37,632 bases of DNA, from NCBI GenBank assembly GCA_030837505.1, contig JAUPKJ010000035.1, positions 1 through 37,632 of the forward strand. Reading direction: 5' to 3'. Under the pieces are notes generated by a model, which saw only the letters and a program-made list of their open reading frames with translations, was not told the origin of the DNA and made no database searches. Shown here piece by piece: positions 8,522 to 16,175 of this stretch; positions within the stretch are counted from its first letter, which is position 1; every line of letters begins with the position of its first letter. This DNA is from Actinomycetota bacterium (GTDB lineage Bacteria > Actinomycetota > Actinomycetes > Actinomycetales > Kineosporiaceae). Made by a program: the position numbers and the translations under genes.

Positions 8522-9233
8522 GTGAGACTCCCGACCATGGCGGGTTCCCAGTCCGACGGCGGGTTCTCAAAAATGTCGCAGGTCTCGAAGAAATATGCGA
8601 GTACAGCGGTCTGGGCACGATAGAGCGGTGCCTTCCGCTGCCGCGAACCGGCCAGGAATTCGCGAAGCCTCAGCAACACGTCCTCGGGCTCCAGCCCGAC
8701 CCTGACAGCTTCAAGATACTCCCTGTGGAACCATGCGGCCACTTCATTGCGTTCGTTGATGTCGCTCCGCCGTTGGTAGTGTTCAGCAATGGTCGACAAA
8801 TTCCGCATACCGTCCAGCAGCTCGGCTTGACTGTCTTCGGTGAGATCGCTGTATCCGAGTGCGACGATCGAGCTTCAGCTAAAGCTGCTGAGATCTCGGG
8901 ATGGACACCACGGACGTTATTGTTAACGAAGACGAACGTCGTGAACTGCCCCGATCGCTTCTCGATCGCCTTCTTGAGATCACTTTTGAATTTCCGAACA
9001 GTCACTTTTGCGTCGGGAACCTCGGGCGCATAACATGCGTACAACTTCTTGTTATGAAGATCCAAACCGTCGCTTGCCAGATCGCCTTTATTGCCATGCG
9101 TGCAAACATCAACGAACCCCGGAACGCACATCACCATCAGGTCATGGAAAAAATCTTGAAAGGCGTTTCCGGTGAGATCGTGCAGTCGTGCCCAAAGAAG
9201 TCCCCTCATCGACAATCGCTCATAGAATTCCAT
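8518..9233 (-). pseudogene. ABC-3C effector: REase-like domain plus C-terminal domain, frameshifted
   Basis: The first about 120 residues, from ATG 9233, contain LTGNAFQDFFHDLM, then GNKGDLASDGL, YACYAPE and a helix with conserved Lys (VRKFKSDLKKAIEKR), followed by FVFVNNNVRGVHPEI. This layout is that of restriction-endonuclease-fold proteins linked to three-component ABC systems, with the Asp of GDLASDG as likely metal ligand. After ALAEAR the frame is lost. The continuation is in another frame from about 8872 on (SSIVALGYSDLTEDSQAELLDG, to the end at 8518), giving a helical C-terminal domain. The total of 716 bases needs one more base (or two fewer) to be in frame, about 238 residues. The break lies near 8865-8880. 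Confidence 0.7.
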
Positions 9234-9453
9234 CAGGCCCCCCGAGGCTGGTCGTGTCGACCTCCCCCACGCTAGAGCACATCCGCCTGGAAGTCACCAG
9301 GGCACCGCTGGACGGTGAAATCTTTCATCGCACAGAAATGAGCAGAGACTTGCAGACTCGAACAGGGCGGGGAACGAACACCTGTTTGAGACATCCCGCA
9401 GAGGGAAGTCACTGAAAGAAGCCCACCGCCGGCGTGAGGGGAACAATTCACTC

Positions 9454-10092
9454 TCACTCGCAGGCGGTGCCGTCGTTGTCGCGGTCCAGGTCGTAGATGT
9501 CCGAGCCGGTGACGTCCACGGGACCCGAGACGTAGGCCGGGCCGTTCCCGCTGCCGCCGGCGCAGTCGACGTCGCTGGCGATCGGAACGCACCCGCTGTA
9601 GTTCTGGTCGCAGGAGTTCGAGCGGGCCTGCGGCTCCGGGGCCGCCGGTTCCTGTTTGGTCCCTCGGAGCACGACCCTGGTCACGGGGGCCGTGGTCACC
9701 TTCTGGGACACCAGTGTCCTTTTGGTGACCTTGCCATGGACGAGGGTGACCTGCCAGGTCAGGGCTTTGACGCCGTGGGACCCCGCGGTCCGGACCCTCG
9801 TACTGCCCTGCGCCAGGGTCGAGTCCTCGACCGTCCGGGTCGCAGCGGGAACGCGTTGCCAGCTGACGACCGTCTTGGTCCGCGGAGCAGGAAGCGGGGT
9901 GGAACTACGGGCGACTGAGGGGCTGCCCGTCGGGCTCTTGCCCGTCGCTGCGGGGGAGGCCGCGCTCCGGCCGTCCTGGGCCTTGCCCACGCTCGCCGGG
10001 TCCGTCCGCAGGGTGCTCTCCCCCGCTCCGCAACCGGCCAGCACCGTGACCGCGACCGTTCCCACCAGTGTTCCGCGCACGCTCGTTCGCAC
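9454..10092 (-). CDS. G5 / Excalibur domain lipoprotein
   Basis: This is a 212-residue exported lipoprotein. Residues 1-21 are a signal with lipobox LAGC (Cys21), followed by a Ser/Pro/Ala-rich spacer. Residues about 72-145 match a G5 domain (SWQRVPAATRTVEDSTLAQG, then VTKRTLVSQKVT). The last about 40 residues are an Excalibur-type calcium-binding motif ending DLDRDNDGTACE. G5 domains bind peptidoglycan or GlcNAc polymers, and Excalibur is an extracellular EF-hand-like Ca2+ motif, so a cell-envelope role is likely. The start is GTG 10092, preceded by GGGAGG. It faces away from the hox operon across a 335-base divergent gap. Confidence 0.85.
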   Translation of the reverse strand: MRTSVRGTLVGTVAVTVLAGCGAGESTLRTDPASVGKAQDGRSAASPAATGKSPTGSPSVARSSTPLPAPRTKTVVSWQRVPAATRTVEDSTLAQGSTRVRTAGSHGVKALTWQVTLVHGKVTKRTLVSQKVTTAPVTRVVLRGTKQEPAAPEPQARSNSCDQNYSGCVPIASDVDCAGGSGNGPAYVSGPVDVTGSDIYDLDRDNDGTACE

Positions 10093-10427
10093 CAGAGCCT
10101 CCCAGGTCTCGCTTCACCAATACTTGATCTTGCTTTGGCAGGAGATCATCTTTTGCGGCGCAGGTTTCGGATCTTCCATGGTTCATCGGACGAAGGGATG
10201 AGGGGCTGCAGGGCTGTTCGGCCCAGTCGGACACCTGTGCTCACCTGCCGGAACGGCGGACGGTGAAAAATCTGCGGGCCTGCGGCTCCGTCGCTGGATG
10301 CTGTCCGACCGCACACCACCGTTGTTCCGTCCCGAGTTCGCGCCAGTATTCGACTATCGTTCTTCGAACGACAGGATCGATCAGGTCGACAGGAATGATC
10401 GGAACGCCACCGGGAAGGGGGCGATCC
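10093..10427. other. Divergent intergenic region upstream of hoxE
   Basis: This 335-base gap separates the G5/Excalibur lipoprotein from the hydrogenase operon and must hold both promoters. I see no convincing -35/-10 pair. Two imperfect direct repeats precede hoxE: CGACAGGATCGATC (10369-10382) and CGACAGGAATGATC (10387-10400), offset by 18 bases. Just upstream is TCGTTC-TTC-GAACGA, an inverted repeat at 10357-10371. These are candidate regulator sites. No gene is supported here. Confidence 0.5.
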
Positions 10428-10991
10428 ATGAACAATCGCAGAGCCGACGTCCGTGGGCACGCCGAGGGCGACGAGCGGTTCGCAGCCGTGGACACCCACA
10501 TCCGCAAGACCCGGCACTCCCAGGACCAACTCATCCAGACCTTGCACGTCGCACAGGACATCTTCGGTCACCTGTCCCATGACCTCATGGCCCACGTGGC
10601 CACAGAACTCCGCCTGCCACCGAGCACCGTCTACTCGGTCGCGACCTTCTACCACTTGTTCCGGCTCGACCCTCCCGGCGAACACCAGTGCACGGTGTGC
10701 ACGGGCACCGCCTGTTTCGTCAAAGGATCCGAGTCGATCGTCGGGAAGCTCTCGGCCGAGTACGGCCTGGCACCGGGGCAGACGACCGACGACGGCCGGC
10801 TCACCCTGCGCACCGCACGCTGCCTGGGCTCGTGTGGTCTGGCCCCTGTCACGGTCCTCGACGGACGCATCCAGGCGCATCAGACCCCCGAAGGAACCCT
10901 CGAACAGGTCGGTCGGATGCTCGATCCGCACGCTCTGCTGCCAGAACCGGCGGACGAGATCGCACCGGACGACGGTCGGAGGGCTGTGTGA
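10428..10991 (+). CDS. hoxE: HoxE, [2Fe-2S] diaphorase subunit of bidirectional [NiFe] hydrogenase
   Basis: This is a 187-residue NuoE-like protein. A thioredoxin-like [2Fe-2S] fold is shown by the ligands in [13 protein letters not shown] and [11 protein letters not shown], preceded by the helical [17 protein letters not shown] and [15 protein letters not shown] region typical of the 24-kDa subunit. In HoxEFUYH hydrogenases HoxE joins HoxF and HoxU to form the NAD(P)H-oxidising diaphorase half. ATG 10428 follows AAGGGGG; an in-frame upstream ATG at 10263 would add a Cys-rich, non-family leader and is rejected. It is the first gene of a five-subunit operon, and its stop is followed one base later by the hoxF start. 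Confidence 0.92.
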   Translation: MNNRRADVRGHAEGDERFAAVDTHIRKTRHSQDQLIQTLHVAQDIFGHLSHDLMAHVATELRLPPSTVYSVATFYHLFRLDPPGEHQCTVCTGTACFVKGSESIVGKLSAEYGLAPGQTTDDGRLTLRTARCLGSCGLAPVTVLDGRIQAHQTPEGTLEQVGRMLDPHALLPEPADEIAPDDGRRAV

Positions 10992-10992
10992 G

Positions 10993-12624
10993 ATGGCCGG
11001 TCCGATCGATCTGAACGAAGCAGCCGAACGGGAGTTGCAGGCCCGCAGCAGCCGCTCCTGCCGGATCAAGGTCTGTTGTTCCACGGCTTGTTTGAGTGCC
11101 GGGTCCGGCGCCACCCGCAAGGCCGTGGAAGACGCCCTGCGAGCCCGTGGCCGGGACAGGGACTGCACCGTGGTCCCCACCGGGTGCATGGGCCCGTGCA
11201 GTCTGGGCCCCCTGGTCCGGGTCGAGCCCCGTGAGGGGCCCTCGGAGCTCTACCGCTCGGTGGGCGAGGCGGACGCAGAACGGATCGTCGCGGCGCATCT
11301 GGACGACGGCCCGGCGGCCGGCGACCTCGCCCTCGACGAGCGCCTGCCCTTCTTCACCAGCCAACGCCGGGTCGTCCTTGCCAACGCGGGCAGGATCGAC
11401 CCGGACCGTATCGAGGACTACATCGCCGAGGGCGGCTACCGGGCCCTGGAACACGTGTTGCACCGCATGTCTCCCTCCGAGGTGATCGACGTCGTCAAGG
11501 CCTCGGGACTGCGCGGGCGCGGAGGGGCCGGTTTCCCCACCGGCTCCAAGTGGGCGCTGCTCGCAGCGGCGGACAGCCCCCAGAAATTCGTGATCGCGAA
11601 CGGCGACGAGGGCGACCCCGGCGCCTACATGGACCGCACCGTCATGGAGGACGATCCCCACCGGGTCCTGGAAGGTCTGGCCATCGCCGCCTACGCGACG
11701 GGAGCCCGGCAGGGGTACATCTACGTGCGGGCCGAGTACCCACGAGCCGTGGAGCGTTTGGAACGGGCCATCCGCGCCGCACGCCGGTACCGGTTGCTGG
11801 GCCGGGGGATCCTCGGTGCGGACTTCACCTTCCCCGTGGAGATCCGTATCGGGGCCGGGGCCTTCGTCTGCGGCGAGGAGACCGCCCTCATCGCCTCGGT
11901 CGAGGGCAGGCGTGGCAACCCCAGCCTGCGTCCGCCCTATCCGACCGAACGCGGCCTCTTCGGACAACCCTCGATGATCAACAATGTCGAGACCCTGGCA
12001 AATCTCCCGACGGTGATCCTGGAGGGTCCCGAGAGCTTCCGTTCGGTCGGTACCCAGACCAGCCCCGGTACCAAGGTCTTCGCCCTCGCGGGGGATCTGC
12101 GGACCACGGGCCTCATCGAGGTCCCCATGGGGATCACACTGCGCAGGATCGTCGAGGAGATCGGCGGGGGGGTCCCGGAGGGCCGGTCCTTCAAAGCCGC
12201 GCAGACGGGCGGCCCCTCGGGCGGGTGCATCCCCGCCCGGCACCTGGACACTCCGGTGGACTACGAGAGCCTGCGGAGCCTGGGGTCGATCATGGGCTCC
12301 GGCGGGCTCATCGTCATGGACGACACCGCCCGCATGCCACAGGTGGCCCGCTTCTTCATGGAGTTCTGCCGTGAGGAGTCCTGCGGTAAGTGTGTTCCCT
12401 GCCGAGTGGGGACCGTCCAGCTGTATGGGCTGCTCGATCGGATCTGCCAGGGACGGGGCCGGCCCGAGGACCTTGAACTGCTGTCGGAGCTGTGCACGGT
12501 AGTGCGGGACACGAGTCTGTGCGGCTTGGGCCAGAGCTCACCCAACCCGGTGACGAGCACCCTGCGCTACTTCCCTCAGGAGTACCTGGACCTGGTGCGT
12601 ACCCGGGAGGTGGACCGTGCCTGA
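10993..12624 (+). CDS. hoxF: HoxF, flavin/NAD-binding diaphorase subunit
   Basis: This is a 543-residue NuoF-like subunit with an N-terminal thioredoxin-like [2Fe-2S] extension (Cys residues at about 23-33 and 65-69). The NADH-binding loop is [16 protein letters not shown] (172-187), the FMN site includes [16 protein letters not shown] (204-219), and [19 protein letters not shown] follows at 287-305. The [4Fe-4S] ligands are in [10 protein letters not shown] (Cys464, 467, 470) plus Cys510. It transfers electrons between NAD(P)H and the iron-sulphur chain. Length matches cyanobacterial-type HoxF. ATG 10993 is one base after the hoxE stop; the longer in-frame extension overlaps hoxE and is not real. 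Its 3' end overlaps hoxU by 8 bases. Confidence 0.94.
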   Translation: MAGPIDLNEAAERELQARSSRSCRIKVCCSTACLSAGSGATRKAVEDALRARGRDRDCTVVPTGCMGPCSLGPLVRVEPREGPSELYRSVGEADAERIVAAHLDDGPAAGDLALDERLPFFTSQRRVVLANAGRIDPDRIEDYIAEGGYRALEHVLHRMSPSEVIDVVKASGLRGRGGAGFPTGSKWALLAAADSPQKFVIANGDEGDPGAYMDRTVMEDDPHRVLEGLAIAAYATGARQGYIYVRAEYPRAVERLERAIRAARRYRLLGRGILGADFTFPVEIRIGAGAFVCGEETALIASVEGRRGNPSLRPPYPTERGLFGQPSMINNVETLANLPTVILEGPESFRSVGTQTSPGTKVFALAGDLRTTGLIEVPMGITLRRIVEEIGGGVPEGRSFKAAQTGGPSGGCIPARHLDTPVDYESLRSLGSIMGSGGLIVMDDTARMPQVARFFMEFCREESCGKCVPCRVGTVQLYGLLDRICQGRGRPEDLELLSELCTVVRDTSLCGLGQSSPNPVTSTLRYFPQEYLDLVRTREVDRA

Positions 12625-13360
12625 CCGCAGGGGGGTCCTGGAGCTGTCCCTCGACGGCCGGCGTTTGAACGCCAGGGAGGGCCAGACGGTCCTGCAGGTC
12701 GCCAGGGAACACGGGGTGCCGATCCCCACGCTGTGTTTCCTGGAGGGGCTGTCCACCTGGGGGTCCTGCCGGATCTGCATGGTCGAGGTGGGGCCGCAAC
12801 GCGTGCTGCGACCGGCCTGCGCCACCCCGGTCGTGGAGGACATGGAGATCCGGACCGAATCGCCACGGCTGCGCGCTCACCGCCGGATGATCCTGGAGAT
12901 GCTCTTCGCAGAGGGCAACCACGTGTGCGCGGTCTGCGTTGCGAACGAGCATTGCGAACTGCAGTCGGCCGCCGCGCAGGCCGGGATGGACCATGTCCGG
13001 TTGGAATACGCAGCGCCCCAGCGGACAGTGGACGCCACCCACGACCGGTACGTGTTCGATCCGAACCGATGCATCCTGTGCACCCGTTGCGTCCGGGTCT
13101 GCGACGAGGTCGAGGGGGCCCATGTCTGGGACATCGCTGGCCGGGGCGAGTCGGCCCATCTCATCGCCGACATGAACGTTTCATGGGGTCAGGCCGGCTC
13201 GTGCACTGACTGCGGCAAGTGTGTCACCGTCTGCCCGACGGGGGCCCTGTTCGTCCGGGGGACCTCCACCGGTGAGGTCCGCCGGGCCCCCGACGTCGTC
13301 GTGAGACTGACGACCGCGCGCCGGGAACACCAGTGGCTACCGGCCGGGGAGGGACAATGA
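12617..13360 (+). CDS. hoxU: HoxU, iron-sulphur electron-transfer subunit
   Basis: This 247-residue protein corresponds to the N-terminal part of NuoG. It holds a plant-type [2Fe-2S] site (Cys40, 51, 54, 68), a His/Cys-ligated [4Fe-4S] site (NHVCAVC and HCEL, residues 101-114), and two ferredoxin-like [4Fe-4S] clusters (Cys152, 155, 158, 162 and Cys196, 199, 202, 206). It carries electrons from HoxEF to the hydrogenase dimer HoxYH. GTG 12617 starts 8 bases inside hoxF. The TGA overlaps the hoxY start as ATGA. Confidence 0.93.
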   Translation: MPDRRGVLELSLDGRRLNAREGQTVLQVAREHGVPIPTLCFLEGLSTWGSCRICMVEVGPQRVLRPACATPVVEDMEIRTESPRLRAHRRMILEMLFAEGNHVCAVCVANEHCELQSAAAQAGMDHVRLEYAAPQRTVDATHDRYVFDPNRCILCTRCVRVCDEVEGAHVWDIAGRGESAHLIADMNVSWGQAGSCTDCGKCVTVCPTGALFVRGTSTGEVRRAPDVVVRLTTARREHQWLPAGEGQ

Positions 13361-13902
13361 ACGGATCACGGGGCAGGGTGAGATTGGCGACGGTCTGGCT
13401 GGGCGGCTGCTCGGGCTGTCACATGTCTTTCCTGGATCTGGACGAATTGCTGTTCGACCTGGTGCCCCGTGTGGAGGTCGTGTACAGCCCGTTGGCGGAC
13501 GTCAAGGTCTACCCCGAACACGTGGACATCGCTCTCGTCGAGGGGGCTGTGGCCAACGAGGACAACCTCCGCCTGGCCCGGACGCTGCGGGATCGCACCC
13601 GGACGGTCGTCTCCTTCGGGGACTGCGCCGTCACCGGGAACGTCACGGCGATGCGCAACCCCCTGGGGGATCCACAGGCCATTCTTCACGCGGTCTACGT
13701 CGAGGCCGTCGACCGGGACCCGGGGGTGCCGGACCGTGTCGTCCCGACGCTCCTGCCCAAGGTGCTCCCCCTGCACCAGGTCGTGTCGGTGGATCATTTC
13801 CTCCCCGGATGCCCGCCCCGTGCGGAACGGATCCACCAGGTGCTGGTGGCTCTGTTGGACGGCCGTCCGCTGCCCGATGACCGCGACATCCGCTTCGGCT
13901 GA
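13357..13902 (+). CDS. hoxY: HoxY, small subunit of [NiFe] hydrogenase
   Basis: This is a 181-residue cytoplasmic small subunit without a Tat signal, as in group 3 enzymes. Ligands for the proximal [4Fe-4S] cluster are Cys18 and Cys21 ([12 protein letters not shown]), Cys90 (SFGDCAVTG) and Cys152 ([12 protein letters not shown]). It passes electrons from the NiFe site in HoxH to HoxU. ATG 13357 is chosen over an in-frame ATG at 13333 because it has GGGGAGGGACA directly upstream and forms an ATGA overlap with the hoxU stop. Confidence 0.93.
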   Translation: MNGSRGRVRLATVWLGGCSGCHMSFLDLDELLFDLVPRVEVVYSPLADVKVYPEHVDIALVEGAVANEDNLRLARTLRDRTRTVVSFGDCAVTGNVTAMRNPLGDPQAILHAVYVEAVDRDPGVPDRVVPTLLPKVLPLHQVVSVDHFLPGCPPRAERIHQVLVALLDGRPLPDDRDIRFG

Positions 13903-13917
13903 GGAGGGACAGGGACG

Positions 13918-15357
13918 ATGGGCCGTGTGGTGACGATCGACCCGGTGACCCGGATCGAGGGACATGCCCGGATCACGATCCGGCTCTCCGAGGACGGCAC
14001 GGTGCAGTCCGCACGATTCCACGTGACGGAGTTCCGCGGTTTCGAGGAGTTCTGCCGCGGGCGCACGGTGTGGGAGATGCCGAGCCTCACGGCACGCACG
14101 TGCGGAATCTGCCCGGTGAGCCATTTGTTGGCCTCTTCGAAGGCCGGCGACCAGATCATGGGAGTTGCCCCGCCCCCGACAGCTCTGGCCCTGCGGACCC
14201 TGGTGAATCTCGCACAGATCGTGCAGAGCCACGCCCTGAGTTTCTTCCACCTGTCGGCCCCTGATCTGCTGCTGGGCCTGGACAGCGACCCGACCGTTCG
14301 CAACGTCTTCGGGCTCATGGCCAGGGAGCCGGAACTCGCCCGCCAGGGGATCCGTCTACGGGCCTTCGGACAGAACACGATCGAAATGATCGCCGGCAGG
14401 AAGGTCCATTCCCCGGGGATCGTCCCCGGCGGAGTCGCCCGGGCTCTGACCGTCGAGGAGATCGAACGAATCCGGGCCGGGCTGCCCGAAGCGCTCGAGA
14501 CCGCAACTGTGGTCCTGGAGCTGTACCGGCAGGTCACCGAGAGGTTCGACCGCGAGATCCGATCCTTCGGGGATTTCCCCTCGTTGTTCCTCGGTATGGC
14601 CAACGACGAGGGCACTTGGGAGCACCACAGCGGCCATCTGAAGATCATGGACGCCGTGGGCAACACGGTGGCGGACGGCCTGGACCCCGCCGATTACCGG
14701 GAGTGGATCGGCGAGGCGTCGAACCCGGACTCGTACCTGAAATCCCCCTACCTCAAGGCGTTCGTACCCCCGGGGGCACCGGTCGAACGGGGCCTGTACC
14801 GAGTGGGCCCTCTCGCCCGGGTCAACTTGTGCGAACGAATGGGGACCCCGGTGGCCGACGAGGCTCTCGGGGACTTCCGTCAGTCGCTGGGGCGGGTACC
14901 GAGTTCGTCCTTCCACTACCACCACGCCCGGCTCATCGAGGTGATCGCCGCCCTGGAGCGGATGGAGGCCCTCCTGGCCGATCCGGTGCTGACCGGGCCC
15001 TCGGTGCGGGCCGAGGCCGGGATCAACAACCTCCGGGGGGTCGGGGTCTCCGAGGCCCCCCGCGGAACCCTGTTCCACGAGTACGAGGTGGACGGGGACG
15101 GCCTCCTGACCCGCATCAACATGATCATCGCCACGGGGCAGAACAACCTGGCCATGAACGCAACGGTCACCCAGATCGCCCGGGAGTTCGTTGCGAACGC
15201 GGCACCGCCCGAGGGCGCCCTCAACCGGGTGGAGGCCGGGATCCGCTGTTACGACCCCTGTCTCAGCTGTTCGACCCATGCCGTGGGACGGATGCCCCTG
15301 GTGGTGGACGTACTGGACTCCCAGGGACGACGGGTCCGCCGGATCGCGCGCGACTGA
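13918..15357 (+). CDS. hoxH: HoxH, NiFe-binding large subunit of hydrogenase
   Basis: This 479-residue catalytic subunit has both nickel motifs: RTCGICPVSH (Cys62, Cys65) and DPCLSCSTH (Cys448, Cys451, His454). It catalyses reversible H2 = 2H+ + 2e-. The 25 residues after His454 are the C-terminal extension that the maturation protease removes once nickel is inserted. Cytoplasmic location and partners place it in the NAD(P)-linked bidirectional group 3d. The start ATG follows GAGGAGGGACAGGG. The protease gene begins only three bases after its stop. Confidence 0.95.
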   Translation: MGRVVTIDPVTRIEGHARITIRLSEDGTVQSARFHVTEFRGFEEFCRGRTVWEMPSLTARTCGICPVSHLLASSKAGDQIMGVAPPPTALALRTLVNLAQIVQSHALSFFHLSAPDLLLGLDSDPTVRNVFGLMAREPELARQGIRLRAFGQNTIEMIAGRKVHSPGIVPGGVARALTVEEIERIRAGLPEALETATVVLELYRQVTERFDREIRSFGDFPSLFLGMANDEGTWEHHSGHLKIMDAVGNTVADGLDPADYREWIGEASNPDSYLKSPYLKAFVPPGAPVERGLYRVGPLARVNLCERMGTPVADEALGDFRQSLGRVPSSSFHYHHARLIEVIAALERMEALLADPVLTGPSVRAEAGINNLRGVGVSEAPRGTLFHEYEVDGDGLLTRINMIIATGQNNLAMNATVTQIAREFVANAAPPEGALNRVEAGIRCYDPCLSCSTHAVGRMPLVVDVLDSQGRRVRRIARD

Positions 15358-15360
15358 CCG

Positions 15361-15927
15361 GTGAGCACGCCGGGCTCGGCCGTCCCCCCCGTGCTCGTGG
15401 TGGGGGTCGGGAACGATCTGCGCCGCGACGACGGTGTGGGGCGGGAGGTGGCCGAGGCCGTCGCGCGGGCCTTCCCGAGGACGGTCGACGTCCTCACGAC
15501 GCACCAACTGCTGCCGGAGCTCCTGGAACAGTTCACGGATCGACGCATGGTGATCGTCGTGGATGCCTCCGTACAGCAGCGCTCCGGCGGTCCCGTCCGG
15601 GTGCATCGTGTCCACCGGGGGGGCGTGTGCTCCGAGGGCGGGCTCGTCCCGAGAAGCGTCCCCGTGACAGGCGATTGTCCCGGGGTACCTGTTGCACGGC
15701 AGGGTTCGGGGCGGGGTTCTGCCCACGCGATGGGTCTGCGGGGGGTGCTCGCGCTGGCCGGGGTGGCCGGGATCCCGTGTCCGGAATGTTGGTCGGTGAC
15801 GGTGACGGCGTACGACCTCGGTCTGGGGGAAGGGCTCTCCCCGGGGACGCGGGTCCTGGTCGAGAGGGCGGTCCGGCTGGTCGTCGCGCTGGCCGGCAGG
15901 GGCTGGAGCGACCCCCAGGAGGCGTGA
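15361..15927 (+). CDS. hoxW: HoxW, hydrogenase maturation endopeptidase
   Basis: This is a 188-residue HyaD/HycI-type protease. The N-terminal VGVGNDLRRDDGVG (residues 14-27) supplies the conserved Asp that senses nickel in the HoxH precursor, and the VVDAS segment near residue 67 is the second conserved acidic block. The enzyme cleaves HoxH after His454 of its C-terminal motif to finish maturation. It starts with GTG 15361, three bases behind hoxH, so it is in the same operon. No hypABCDEF genes for Ni/Fe-cofactor synthesis are in this window; they must lie elsewhere. Confidence 0.9.
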   Translation: MSTPGSAVPPVLVVGVGNDLRRDDGVGREVAEAVARAFPRTVDVLTTHQLLPELLEQFTDRRMVIVVDASVQQRSGGPVRVHRVHRGGVCSEGGLVPRSVPVTGDCPGVPVARQGSGRGSAHAMGLRGVLALAGVAGIPCPECWSVTVTAYDLGLGEGLSPGTRVLVERAVRLVVALAGRGWSDPQEA

Positions 15928-15970
15928 GGTGACCGACGCCGTGTCGGGATCCGCTTGCGCCGTCGGGAAT

Positions 15971-15982
15971 CGAAAACTTTCG
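15971..15982. promoter_or_regulatory. Distal CGAAA-NN-TTTCG palindrome upstream of GH115
   Basis: CGAAAACTTTCG has perfect 5-bp arms around AC. It shares the CGAAA-NN-TTTCG pattern with the site at 16122-16133, 151 bases away centre to centre. It is a candidate second operator for DNA looping. Similar CGAAA/TTTCG palindromes have been described upstream of actinomycete xylan-degrading genes as I recall them; that link is not verified here. Confidence 0.45.
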
Positions 15983-16070
15983 TTGACAGCGATCGTACGA
16001 AATCGTCCCTCGACACCTCAGCAGCCACGGATTGTGGTCGTTCATGCACCTCAAACCGGAATCCCGGGTA

Positions 16071-16099
16071 TTGACCGCCTATGGCCCAGTAACTAGCGT
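16071..16099 (+). promoter_or_regulatory. Probable sigma-70-type promoter of the GH115 gene
   Basis: TTGACC (16071-16076) and TAGCGT (16094-16099) are separated by 17 bases. The predicted start of transcription, near 16106, lies about 70 bases before the GH115 ATG and just upstream of a palindromic operator. Confidence 0.55.
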
Positions 16100-16119
16100 G
16101 CCGGTACTTGCCACGGATG

Positions 16120-16135
16120 TTCGAAATGTTTCGAA
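16120..16135. promoter_or_regulatory. Proximal operator palindrome for GH115
   Basis: TTCGAAATGTTTCGAA has perfect 7-bp arms around TG and lies just downstream of the predicted transcription start. This is a classic roadblock position for a LacI- or GntR-type repressor. The core matches the upstream site at 15971-15982. Confidence 0.55.
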
Positions 16136-16175
16136 TCCGTGCCTTCAAACACCTCCTTCAGCAAGGAGACATGCG

